Source: Lactarius indigo (lineage: Eukaryota; Basidiomycota; Agaricomycetes; Russulales; Russulaceae). From it: a DNA stretch of 64,000 bases. The position numbers and the translations under genes are program-made. A model generated the notes under the pieces. The model ran no database searches and had not been told where the DNA came from. It saw nothing but the letters and a program-made list of their open reading frames with translations. The DNA lies in the NCBI GenBank assembly GCA_025766275.1, contig JAFKAC010000009.1, forward strand, positions 2,046,001 through 2,110,000, written 5' to 3'. Every line of letters starts with the position of its first letter. The stretch's first letter is position 1. Below are positions 35,001 through 44,798 of the stretch, in pieces.

Positions 35001-35561
35001 CGGCGGCGGTGGCAGGAAGAGGAGGAGCGGCGGTGGCGGCAGGAGGAGGAGGGACGGCGGCAGCGGCAGGAGGAGGAGCTACGGCGGCAGGAGGAGGAGC
35101 GGCTGAGGCGGCAGGAAGAGGGGTGGCAGCGATGGCAGGAGCAGGAGCAGCAACGGCAGGAGCAGGAGCAGCAACGGCAGGAGGAGGAGGCAAGGCGGCA
35201 GCGGCAGCAGCAGCAGCGGCAGTGGTGGCAGGAGCGGGAGCGGGAGCGGTGGATGGAGGAGCGGGAGCTGCGGTTGCTGGAGGAGTGGCAGCGGTGGCGG
35301 CAGGAGGAGGAGGAGCGACGCCGGCAGGAGCGGTGGCAGGAACGACGGCAGCAGGAGCGACAGCGGCAGGAGCGACGGCAGCAGGAGCGACGGCAGCAGG
35401 AGCAACAGCGGCAGGAGCGACAGCAGCAGGAGCGGCAGGAGCAGGAGCGGCAGGAGCAGGAGCGGCAGGAGCAGGAGCAACAGGAGCAGGAGCTGCAGCG
35501 GCTGCAACAGGAGCAGGAGCGACAGCAGCAGGAGCTGCAGCGGCTGCAACAGGGGCGGTAG
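32092..35561 (+). CDS. Double F-box protein (two paralogous modules joined by an intron)
   Basis: Two tandem F-box modules. Module 1 starts MPRKRYNFCQVPAP; its F-box is IEKLSDDVLLNIFRYYLDAF, then WRRIVSASQRDLRLRLFCIH. Module 2 has FKILSGDVLLKIFQYFLDAS and WRQIIFTSPLGLHLRLYCTY. Both continue with a repeat-like region (DEDNIMAALKQSDRVNSISL; YLDSLVARIDAPRLEDIDI). Module 1 alone would stop at 33546 and module 2 has no ATG. A 50-nt GT-AG intron (33530-33579, CTAAC branch point, TAG acceptor) removes the stop and joins them in frame: GT-g|at-PFPQQAPFKILSG. The total is 3420 coding bases, about 1139 residues. The tail is Arg/Glu/Gln-rich. F-box proteins recruit substrates to SCF ubiquitin ligases. 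If the intron is not spliced, only module 1 (484 aa) is made. It is a paralog of the gene at 51428-53095. Confidence 0.72.
34955..35560 (+). repeat. GGCAGGAGC-type triplet-repeat tract at the F-box gene 3' end
   Basis: About 600 bp built from GAG, CAG, CGG and AGG triplets. It encodes the Arg/Glu/Gln tail (for example RRRQQEEERRRWQEEEERR) and remains open in other frames, giving Ala/Gly-rich, Leu/Pro-rich or Cys/Ser/Arg-rich translations. It runs directly into the Med25 3' fragment, and in this frame its end is Gln-rich (ERQQQELQRLQQGR). Confidence 0.85.
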
Positions 35562-35607
35562 CGGTAGCAGCAGTAACAGCAGTGGCTGTAGAATTCCCGG
35601 CGCGCTA

Positions 35608-35890
35608 TGGTACACGTCGTGCGGCACGTGGCGGCCTCGGCGCGGGAGTCGGCGCAGGCCTGGGCTGATGAACACAGGCGTGAATGGCGGCGGCGGGCTC
35701 GGCCTTTCCAGTGGTTTGGGCCCAGGTGTGGAAACGGCGGGAACGTCATGAATACCAGTGCGGGCATCGGTCTCTGCCGGCCTTGGTGTGTTAGGCGGCA
35801 CTACGGTCATGGATGGCGCTGGCGAGGGTAACGGTGGCCTTATGCGTGTGAGTGTAACGATGGACATGTACCAGTCGTTCTTGCATGTAC
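35608..35890 (+). pseudogene. Duplicated 3' fragment of Med25
   Basis: Colinear with 30700-31020 of the intact gene: GGLGAGVGAGLG, then a frame change, MNTG, GGGLGLSSGLGPG and, near the end, MDGAGEGNGGLM and VTMDMYQSFLH by nucleotide alignment. Small indels shift the frame repeatedly, so it cannot encode the Gly-rich end. The 3' flank is also shared: 20 identical bases lie at 31110-31129 and 35921-35940. It is a passive relic of a segmental duplication. Confidence 0.85.
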
Positions 35891-36106
35891 TCTTTTTCGA
35901 TTATACCGTCGCGTCGTAACTTATTAGCTTTGCACTTCTCTCTCTCTCGCCTGTTGTATGTCTTGTTTTCGCAAAAAAACACGGGGGTAATACCAGTGAT
36001 GTATGTGAAAAGTACAAGTGAGCGGCATGGCGTGCAGGCCAGTGCTAAAAATACAGGTCGCATGTATCTTCCTTCTCCTGATTCGTGTGCAACCGACCGA
36101 CACTCC

Positions 36107-37065
36107 TCAGTGCGAGGGTAAGGAAATGTTACCCTCGGTACCCTGTATCTTCTCATGGTCGGCGATGTTGGCCTGGGACTCGTAGACAGTAATGACAGGT
36201 TCCTGCTTTCGCTGGAGGTGGGATAAAAAAAAAAAAAAATCAATTTCGGGTCCATCCGCAATGTAGATAGGCCCTCACCTCGCTCCATTGGCCAAGGAAT
36301 CCGACGTAATAGATCCGAGTCGTCTCCGCGCCTTGGGACGCTGGAAAGAACAGAGTGACGGAAGACACGTTCGAGAACTTCGCGGGCCTGCGAGTTTCGG
36401 GGACGTAAGCTCCGAATCTCATGGCACAAAGGATCGTGCGTCAGGCTAGCTTACTTGACCGCATACTCCCCCACTTCGCGTCCTACTGCGACGTCGAACT
36501 GTTGCAAAGGCTCCTTGTCAGCGGCGTCTTCAAAGTCGAAATTATCCACGTTTGCGAACTGCGGTTGGGTCGTAGAGAGATCACGTAGTGGGAGACAACG
36601 ACACTCACGAGTGCGACTTTAGCAGGCGTCTGATCGCCTGGACCGGATTTGAGCAGGAGTGAACGCAGCTTCACGGATCCAGTGAAGGGGACGCGGATGA
36701 TGCTGTCTCGCGTCGTTCATGAGTGAGCGGTCGTAAGAATAGGAGGCCCCGGTACCGACAGCTGATCGTCCGCGTCCGACTCGATGTACTATGTACGCGT
36801 CGAATGAGGTCCCGGGAATCGTGGGAAAAACGGTACTCACCACTTGTTCATCCATGCGCTCGTCCCATGGTTTGATCACTCGCTCCCCCCCGTGGTCCGA
36901 GTTGAGCGCAACGACGTTGCTGCGGTCGATGTGCGCAAACAAGTTATCGGAGGGTCCGCCGTTGCTTGTATGGTCATGGTCGTGAGAGTGGTCATCACCG
37001 TGTGCATGTTCGCCGCAGTTGTGGCCGTGGTTATCATGGTGCGACATGGCTGATTGATTGGACAT
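36107..37065 (-). CDS. PITH-domain protein (thioredoxin-like/proteasome-interacting family)
   Basis: The PITH domain (formerly DUF1000) is found alone in PITH1-type proteins and at the C-terminus of the proteasome-associated TXNL1; fungal functions are unclear. It starts MSNQSAMSHHDNHGHNC, with a His-rich segment (GDDHSHDHDH) as in many PITH proteins, then DRSNVVALNSDHGGERVIKP and WDERMDEQ. The following exons give YIESDADDQL, spliced to IIRVPFTGSVKLRSLLLKSG, then NVDNFDFEDAADKEPLQQFD and VGREVGEYAVK, AKFSNVSSVTLFFPASQG, YYVGFLGQWSE and RKQEPVITVYESQANIADH. The stop is at 36107. All exons join with GT-AG introns. A damaged copy lies at 31312-31716. Upstream in-frame Met codons at 37074-37077 are alternative starts. 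Confidence 0.85.
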
Positions 37066-37077
37066 CGACATCATCGC

Positions 37078-37437
37078 CGCCCCACTCATTATAGCACCCG
37101 TCACGTGATGGCGAATATAAACCCCATTCGCAATGTTCACACCTTGTCCTTTCCCACTGACCATATGGTGCGTAATTTTGTTCTTTGAGCATCCGCGTAG
37201 AGGATGCATTACTTGTAATTTGCGTTCGATGGCCATCAACCTCACACCAAAGGGGCACAAACGCCTATGTGCCCTGGGGACGATGGTATGAGACAATTAC
37301 CACAGTTCTGATTTTTCACCTTGCCTCTTCCCACCCATGATCCCTTACCATGACTGAACGTTTTTTAAATTTTTCATTTGTTTAGGTCCTGATACTCTCC
37401 CATATGCGTGAACGGGAATACAACATTGTATAGTGTC
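37078..37437. other. Intergenic, no gene seen
   Basis: Lies between the start of the PITH gene and the stop of the minus-strand GH79-like gene. It presumably holds the PITH promoter. No reading frame of note. Confidence 0.35.
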
Positions 37438-39352
37438 TCAGAAGAATTTCGACAAGACAACTTCGGTGTCGCAGATCTCAATGCCCTGGCTCACACCAGG
37501 CACGACTTCCGCGGCAAGGGTCTCAGCGACCTTCCCATTTGCAGTCTCGTACGTCCGTCCTCCCCAGATTATACCCTCTGTAGTATTTGCGGTCCCATGT
37601 ATCACAAATAATAATTATGACTCGGAGTATACCCCCAAGGACGGTCAAACTATGGCGTCTTGTGGGACTGGAAATCGCTTGATGGCGATAGCAGCCGGCT
37701 ACCTCCCGGGCCCCGACAAGCTGAGGTCGATGAGGACAGAACCGCGCGTACCAGATGAGGACGCGTTGAGGTTAATGAACAGCGCGGTTTGAAGAACGCG
37801 TGGCCAGACACCCATATGTCTTTGATCTCCATTTTGACTACGCGTGTGAGACCCGATGGCTCGATAGCTTCTGCGGCGATGATGCCTGCATAACAGACTA
37901 GTTGTACGTGCGACGCAAGTGGCTGCGGAAGCTGCGAACCGTCTAAATGGAGCGGCTCAGCATAGTGGGTTGAACCTGTTCGTTCAAAGCTCAGTGAAGG
38001 AATAGTGCAGCAGAGTACGATGCACGAAAATGTATTTGTAACCAAGGCTGGAAGTACAGCTCGTTATGCCGAGCTGGCCGGCAAGTAGAGCAAAATCGAG
38101 ACGCCATAGCTCCGCGCCCGCCGTGTTGCCCACGCCCGGAGTAAGTTACCAAGGCACGCATAGTTGTTCGTCCCCCCGAGCACGTAGGTCAGACCTCTTT
38201 GTTACACCGCTGCAATGTTCGGCGTAAATCTCGTGAGGTTACCCCTGATGCCCGACTTGGACATGAGGTCTTGCAAGACGTTGGGAGTGCCGGCGTATAC
38301 CAACCGCTGTAGTGACCCTGCGAGATCCTGCAACATGATTGTACGAGTGAGGGCCGTGAAAGTATGGCTCGGTCTGCGAGCCTGCAGGGGACGGGTGGAC
38401 GCCGCTCTTTGCGGCGAGAACGCGGTAGGCATGCTAGTGTGCGAAGACTCGGACCCCGCAAAGGCCGCTCCCTGTAGTAGGCCTCTTCCCGAGAACGTCG
38501 TTAGCGGCTTCCGTGACGTTTTCCGTGAACGCCATCCATCTGCGTGTACACGCGTGCAGGGAACCGTGGACGGTGAACCCTTTCCCCCCTAAATACTGAC
38601 CACGCAAAACCTACTTAATGCGAGACGTATTGCTGAACACCGAAGGAGATGTTCCGTGCCCTGTTGCTTATGTACAGATCGGCTTCGTTTCCTATCTCAA
38701 TAGCCTCTAGTGTGACGTCCAAATCTTTGAAAGGCCGCGAGGCAAACACGATGGCGGTCGCCTCGAGAATTAGTCGCGATATTGAGTCGACCAAACTTGG
38801 CCCCTAAGTGACTCGTGTTCTTGCAAAACAATAATCTGATGAGCACTGCAGCTGCGTTAAATGAATCGGATCTCCCGAATAGTCACCGGGGGGGGGGCAA
38901 GAGATGGAAATTGTTCTCAGTGGACCTAAGACAAGGGACCGTCGTCGAGATTTCTAGAAATTTACTGTCCGAGAACTGGGCAAACAACGACGTCATGAGA
39001 ACCGGCTGGACGAAACTCGCACCCGACGACGACTACGTACCTATACTGACGAGTCAAAGTCAGTGCGATCTTCCGAGTTGGCCCCGATCTGGAATACCAC
39101 TGGTTATCCTGCAAGTCCCTTCAAGTTGTCCAATATGTTGAAGAATAACGGGTTCCTGGTGCCTCACCCGATCCAATCGACCCGCCTGTCTTGCCCGAGA
39201 GAAAACGAGACGAATGAGTGCGACAGTACTTGCGCAGATGGCGGGGTGGCCAGCGGAATGGTGACCGTGACTGCCTGCGCTGACGACAAACATGTCCAAT
39301 TCAGCACGAACAGAGGTAACAGCCTCGCGCGACTGGGCGAAAAGACGACCAT
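37438..39352 (-). pseudogene. Decaying GH79-family beta-glucuronidase-like gene
   Basis: It reads as a secreted GH79 glycosidase in pieces. Signal peptide: MVVFSPSRARLLPLFVLNW to SSAQA, then VTVTIPLATPPSAQVLSHSF and FSLGQDRRVDW. Next: NPLFFNILDNLKGLAG, IGANSEDRTDFD, then VTLEAIEIGNEADLYISN with the acid/base Glu (IGNE) intact. Then WMAFTENVTEAANDVLG and, near 38185, YVLGGTNNYACLG: the expected nucleophile motif is GET(N/S)S, so Glu has become Gly. GVGNTAGAELWRLDFALLAG follows only in another frame. The C-terminal domain is readable: GIIAAEAIEPSGLTRVVKME, TYETANGKVAETLAA and DTEVVLSKFF. At least two frame changes (near 38145 and 38775) and the lost nucleophile argue that it no longer makes an active enzyme; missed introns could explain part of this. 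Confidence 0.75.
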
Positions 39353-39677
39353 AGCGGGAACGCCTCGGGATGCGACCGTTATATTTATACGAGACAACAG
39401 ATGGAAAGGATAGCTGTGCAGGTCATGAGGACGGTCACGCTAAACCCACGATGGCAATCGACTGGATTTCGGGCGGTGTGACGAGAACGCGAGATACATG
39501 GCAGAGGGGAGCACGATGCTCCATGTTGTACTATGTGGAGGTTAACGTGCATCGGTGGGCGAGTGAGAATCTTAATCGGTCACTGCTTTAATGAAACACT
39601 CCTAGAAGGCTTCTGAATGCGTGCGTTGGATGTTCGACATAGTAATAATACATCCGGATCACTGGATACCGTTACAT

Positions 39678-40861
39678 TTACCGTGTTTGCAAGGTCCTCC
39701 CACTAAAAGCAATTCTTAACACCGCGATCAGCGCACGGACAGAAGGGAGGGACGTACGTCACGGTCTTTCTTTCTGAACTCGCAGCCTCCGTTTTGGCCC
39801 TATTCAGCACCTTCTGGAACTCGGACACGCGGTGACGCATACGGGATTGCATGTACGCTTTTGAACACTTGATGTGATAGTGGAGATAGTCGCGGAAGAG
39901 CTCGATGTGCGAGATGGTGCCGGCGGCGACGTTAGGATTGGCAAAGTGGCGCGGGAAGAGGACAAAGGTAACATAGCCGATGTCCTCTGAGTCTTTTAGA
40001 CCCGGGACCTGCCTGATTTCGAGCGGAGGTTCGCGGTTTGTGAAAAGCACCTGAGGTGCGTTCTGAATCTGTGGTAGCCGTCGTGCGTCCACAAATTCCT
40101 GAGGGCGTGATTAACTTTTGAAGGAATCAATCAGGGTGGGTTGAAAGAACCTGCAGGAAGACCCTTCCAAAGATGCGGTCTGTCTCTTCTCGGAAGACTG
40201 TGGAGAAGATGACAGTAACTCGGTCGTGTGCAGCTTGGATATAGATAGCTTCCTCGTTGCGATAATGTATGGCCATCAGATCTCCTTGCCCAGAAGCAGA
40301 AGTTTCAAGCTCCTTCTGCTTTTTGAATGCTAGCTCGAAGGGCGCCGCCAGCGCATTTCGCTTCATGAGTGCAATGGAGTGGATGAAACTGTCCCTTTGC
40401 TCTTCATGATGGTCGGTAAGGTAGACAAACCAAGCCCCCTTGAAAACTCACCGCCTTCGGGAGGTGCCGTATCGAGATCGATGACGAGGCTGACATTGTA
40501 CTCGGGCTCTGGCTGCGCCTGTACGAGCGACCCGTACTCTCGTCGAATGACGTCGAGAGCGCCATAGCGGACAAGCTCGTCCCAGCAATGAATGTGCATG
40601 GAAAGAAGAAGTGCGGTCTTGCGCTCAGGCGTGGAGAGGTGAAACCTGACACCGTCGAAATCTACGAACTGCACATCGAGAGAGGTGGGCCTATATGATA
40701 AGGTAAGATCTCAGCGCCCGAGAGATATGTGCATCGGGGTAGTTGCACACTTTGAGAATTTGTCCACCAAGGTGGTTTGGATGATATAGTTATGCGGCTA
40801 TTAACTATCTGTGAGCAACGTCGACACGGACGAAGAGAGGACGGACCTCGAGCAGGATCAT
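39678..40861 (-). CDS. ARPC2: Arp2/3 complex subunit 2 (p34-Arc)
   Basis: Scaffold subunit of the Arp2/3 complex, which nucleates branched actin at endocytic sites. It starts MILLE (40861). A phase-0 intron joins this to PHNYIIQTTLVDKFSKCAT, another to TSLDVQFVDFDGVRFHLS, then WDELVRYGALDVIRREYGSL and YNVSLVIDLDTAPPEGGE. Later exons give MKRNALAAPFELAFKKQKEL, AIYIQAAHDRVTVIFSTVFR, then TNREPPLEIRQVPGLKDSED, YVTFVLFPRHF and HYHIKCSKAYMQSRMRHRVS. A final intron (about 39712-39757) leads to TIAFSGRTLQTR; the SGRT element matches the usual C-terminus. Complete and of normal length. Divergent with the eIF4B gene. Confidence 0.93.
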
Positions 40862-40999
40862 TGTGGATGAGTTGGTGGGTGATTGACTTTTGACTTGATA
40901 AAGCCGTGCCGGGCCAAATAACGGTAAAGCATCACATTGACCGTCGACCAAAAAATTAGTGTGCAACTCTACACTGCGACAAGCGAAATTACACGCAAG
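40862..40999. promoter_or_regulatory. Short bidirectional promoter region (ARPC2 / eIF4B)
   Basis: About 138 bp separate the ARPC2 start codon from the proposed eIF4B start. Nothing else is seen here; the call follows from gene arrangement. Confidence 0.35.
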
Positions 41000-42883
41000 A
41001 TGGGTCAGATACCCCTTCCTCAACACCCTTCCTAGCTCACAATGTTCTCCCAGCGCCGAAAAAGGGTCAAAAAATGTCTTTGAACGAGTTCCTGGGTGAT
41101 ACCAGTCAGCGTTCCCAAGCCATCACCTCCACATCCAATTTTTTAAACTGATGGCGCTACAGCCTTGGGTTCTTGGGCGGATGAGATGGATGCATTGCCG
41201 ACAGCCCGTATGTACTCTCGTGTAGCTGTGCGCTGGGCCTTACTTTCTCCAACCCCACAGCTGCTGCGAGAGGAGATGACGATCGCGGAGACCGCCGAGG
41301 AGGGAGGGACGATTTTCTATCATCCAGGCGTGCGTCTCTCGTTTCTGTCGTTTCTTTTGGTCTCCATTGACCGAATTTGCCAACTCAAGAGGATAGACAG
41401 GCTTTCCCTCCAAGGGAAGACCTCCCCTTGCCTACTCAGCCCCCCTATACGGCTTTCGTTGGAAATTTGGCCTTTGACCTGACCGAGAACGATCTCGAGA
41501 CCTTTTTTGATGGCTTGAAAGTGCGCTCACGTGTCGGACTTTGTCAATGACGCCCACTCACCTTTCAGCTTCTATAGACGAAATCTGTCAAGGTTATCAA
41601 GGATCGCGATGAACGACCGAAGGGCTTCGGTTACGTGGAGTTTGAGGATTTGGACGATCTCAAAGCTGCTCTCACAAAGACCGGAGCGGTAAGCTTTTCT
41701 TATAACTTGCCAAATTGTGTCCTTCCTCAATGAGACGTGACGTATAGACTTTGGCGGGAAGAACGGTTAGAGTGAGCGTTGCCGAGCCCCGTATGTCTAT
41801 TTCATCTAAGGTTGAGATCGCCCATCTGACGGACGTATCTTAGCCAAGGAACGTTCTGGTCCAGGCGGCTTTGAAGACCCGAAGTTCTCCGGCGAATGGC
41901 GACGGCAGGGACCTCTTCCTGATCGGGATTCTTCACGTAGGCGCTACGATGGACCGCCGGCTGACCGTTCAGCCGCAGCACCTCCTTCAGTTTCTGATAC
42001 TTCTAGTGACTGGCGTTCTAATCGTCCTTTGCGACCTCCGCCACCTCCTGAGTCCGAAGGTGCTTCAAGACGCAAGAACTCGTCGTCTTTTGCCTCGGAG
42101 AGCGCGGCGGACAAAGAAGAAACGTGGACTATCGGCAGCAAATTCAAGCCGAGTGAAGATGAGGGAACGGGCCGTAAGTTTGGCTCGTTTAGAGCACGCG
42201 GTGATATGCCACCTCCGTCTGGCCCGCCCGAATCCCCTGCAGATAATGACTGGAGGAGCGGGCCTCGAGCAGGTCTTTCGTCACGCAGCAGTACATCTCG
42301 TACGTCGATGGTCACTCCCCCCCCCTTCTGATCATTTTCTCACTTTGAGGCCACCCAGCGACATCGTCCACCCCACCCACACCCCAGATCACCCGCCGCA
42401 AACTTGAACTCTTGCCACGCTCGGGAAATACTTCTACAACCCCCTCTCCTCTCGCCTCTCCCAAAATGGCTCAGAGCAATCCTGCCAATCGGCCTAGCCC
42501 CTTCGGTGCCGCTAGGTTCGTATATACAGCACCGCTTGCCTTAATCACACACTGACGGGGGTTCTAGACCAGTGGACGTGACAGCAAGGGAAAAAGTCAT
42601 CGCCGAACGCCTCGATAAGGAACGCGAAGCCACCAAAGATCGTGTTGGGCAGCATTCCATGTCGCGCAGCAACTCGCGTCAAGGAGCGCCGCGGACGCCG
42701 CCTTTCGGCCGCAGTGGCGATATATCACTTCCTCCTTCGCCGCGGGTGTCACACGATACGAGTATTCGTCCTACTTTCAGTTTTGCAGCGGCGGCTGGTG
42801 GGAAGAGGGACGACGAACCTAAGGAAGACGAAGGTCCAAAAGTGAACGACATCACGGAACAACTGGGAGAGGTCACCATTTGA
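41000..42883 (+). CDS. TIF3: Translation initiation factor eIF4B (Tif3-like), RRM protein
   Basis: RNA-binding cofactor of eIF4A in scanning. The first coding exon seems to be only ATGG (41000-41003); a 50-nt intron joins it to the AG|CG site at 41053 so that the protein begins MAPKKGQKMSLNEFLGD. SWADEMDALPTA follows, then an Arg/Asp/Gly-rich stretch and the RRM: YTAFVGNLAFDLTENDLETF (RNP2-like FVGNLAF) and RPKGFGYVEFEDLDD (RNP1 GFGYVEF), ending VRVSVAEP. The C-terminal half is Arg/Ser/Pro-rich with repeated motifs (KEETWTIGSKFKPSED, DNDWRSGPR). After two more introns it has REKVIAERLDKEREATKDR and the terminal KVNDITEQLGEVTI. Complete. The alternative start is the Met at 41074. Confidence 0.85.
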
Positions 42884-43176
42884 TTATTATCCCCCAATCG
42901 AAATGATACACGTCTCCACATGATCTCACTATCTCTTTTTTTTACTTTTTGGATCTCGCTTCTCTCTACTCACGTCCACGCATACCTGCACGCAAAGCAT
43001 TTTTCTGCAGAAATTATCAAAGTTTGCAGTTGTAGCCGCGCCGTTGTCTGCCTTATAGTCGACATGTACAATGTTCGAGTTTGACGATTTCCTTCTCACG
43101 AAGTAACTTTATATACTAGTCTCGTTTTACACGGACACCAAGTCGAGTTGATGTGGAGTAGAGAATAAATCAAAGA

Positions 43177-44532
43177 TTATCGTCTCCTGTGCAACTCTGG
43201 GTCGACGAACTTCATCCTTCCCCGTCCTAGGTGCAAATCATGAGTAACGCCGAGAATGAGAAAGAAAAAAAGAAAAACCCTTGAATCGCACGCCGTTTGT
43301 AGATGGCGTCTCTTGCTCGTGATGTCGCTTAAGCCGTTCCAGTTCACGCTTGCGCTCGGCTTCCAATCTCTCGTTCTCCTCGCGCTCTAGCCGTGCATCA
43401 TATTCTTCTTCGGTCTCCTTCCGCTCCCCCGAGGGCTCGTTCTCCTCGATAGGTGCCGGCGAGCGAGGGCGTTCCTTGTCCTGTCGGTGTTTACGCTTGT
43501 GCTTCCGTTTGTGCCGCTTGTCGTCCTCCTCGCCCTCGCCACCAGAAGATGGAGAGCGACGACGACGCTTGTGTCGCTTGCGGCTCTTCTTGCCCTCGCC
43601 GTCAGATGCATCTTCAGATTCGCTAGCGCTCACGGAGAGCTCTTTCGCTGCCAAAGTAATCTAATAAGCGATGGGCTATTTTTTTTTCCAAAATAAAGAG
43701 AAACACACGAACGCGGCGGGGCCTGTTTCTTCCGCAGCTCGAGCTCGCCGCAGTTGAATATGATCACGGGGACCGCAGGTCGATCTTTCTCGTCTGTGGC
43801 CACTTGCGCGACCTTGCGGACCACGTCGTCGAAACCCCGGATGACTTTGCCAAACACGACGTGCTTGCCTATAATTACGTGTGCGTGAGCCCAGCTCAAT
43901 CTAGGGGACGAAGGGAACACGTTACCGTTGAGGTGGGGACAAGCGCGCAGGGTAATAAAAAACTGCGAGCTGTTGGTGTTCGGACCGCGGTTGGCCATGC
44001 ATAGCAACCTGTCATGATGCGTCAACTTATGATGCACCACGACCAGAGGTAGGTTAGGGCCGACCCTTCAGCGTCCAAAGGGTGCGTGAGATCTTCGTCG
44101 GCGAAGGGACCGCCGTAAATCGACTCTCCACCTGTCCCATTTCGTTTCGTGAAATCTATCGGACAGTTAGACTACAGCGGCGTGTGAAACGCGGGCCAGT
44201 GGGGTACTACCTCCTCCTTGGACCATGAAGTCGGCGATCGAGCGGTGAACTATACTGTTCTTGTAATACAACGGTCGGTCAGAGAGGGGGGAGAGGCCTT
44301 TCTCCCCAGTACATAGTGCGCGGAAGCTAGAAGGAGATAATTAGCCCGTGTGTGAGAAAATACATGGTTGAGACGTACTTTTCTGATGTCTTGGGAACAA
44401 CATCGTTGAACAGTTCGAATATTACTCTGCGAACCTGTTAGGTTGAACAGAAGAGAGCAGACTTGAAAATGCGGACCTCCCGACTGGTGAACCGTCAATG
44501 GAAAAGTCCATGAAAACCCTTGGATGAACCAT
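43177..44532 (-). CDS. Nuclear cyclophilin (peptidyl-prolyl isomerase) with RS/charged C-terminal tail
   Basis: Catalyses prolyl cis-trans isomerisation. The N-terminal cyclophilin domain spans [51 protein letters not shown] (the Arg, Phe and Gln of the active site are kept), [36 protein letters not shown] and [17 protein letters not shown]. His replaces the Trp that contacts cyclosporin in human CypA, as in other PPIG/NKTR-type nuclear cyclophilins. The tail is highly charged ([40 protein letters not shown]), suggesting association with splicing factors. A last intron (about 43229-43281, unusual donor GTTTTT) leads to [15 protein letters not shown], the usual family end. Convergent with eIF4B. 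Confidence 0.88.
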
Positions 44533-44798
44533 GTTACTCTGAGCCTTCGTGAGCGAACTTGAAGAAGACGGGGAGCGGGGCCGGACTGCCAACAATTGTA
44601 AGAAATTACATAATTTACTTTAGCTTAATGGACATGCGCTTTTCCGAGCATCGCGGCATGGCAGGGCCGCCGCGCGTGAGTTAATTGGGAGGCATCACAA
44701 CGCAATCTCTCCTCTCTCTTCCCTATACCCACCCTCTCTTCGGTCTGGCTACCGTATGACGCGCTGTCATAACTCCTTTCCTTAGTTTATATCATAGG
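44533..44798. promoter_or_regulatory. Divergent promoter region (cyclophilin / RSR1-like GTPase)
   Basis: 266 bp between divergent starts. A C/T-rich tract at about 44706-44750 precedes the GTPase start and is a plausible core promoter. No other site is recognised. Confidence 0.35.

Noticed and set aside
33630..35561. Module 2 as an independent gene starting at 33630
   Set aside because: The codon there is TTG, not ATG, and it would cut the F-box in half. The in-frame upstream sequence contains the rest of the F-box up to the intron acceptor at 33579.
34934..35867. Long minus-strand frames (Cys/Ser/Arg-rich and Leu/Pro-rich) as real genes
   Set aside because: They are mirror translations of the triplet-repeat tract and have no natural amino-acid composition or splice context.
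38215..38592. Plus-strand 125-codon frame
   Set aside because: It is the antisense of the GH79-like gene, whose minus-strand reading is clearly related to a known family.
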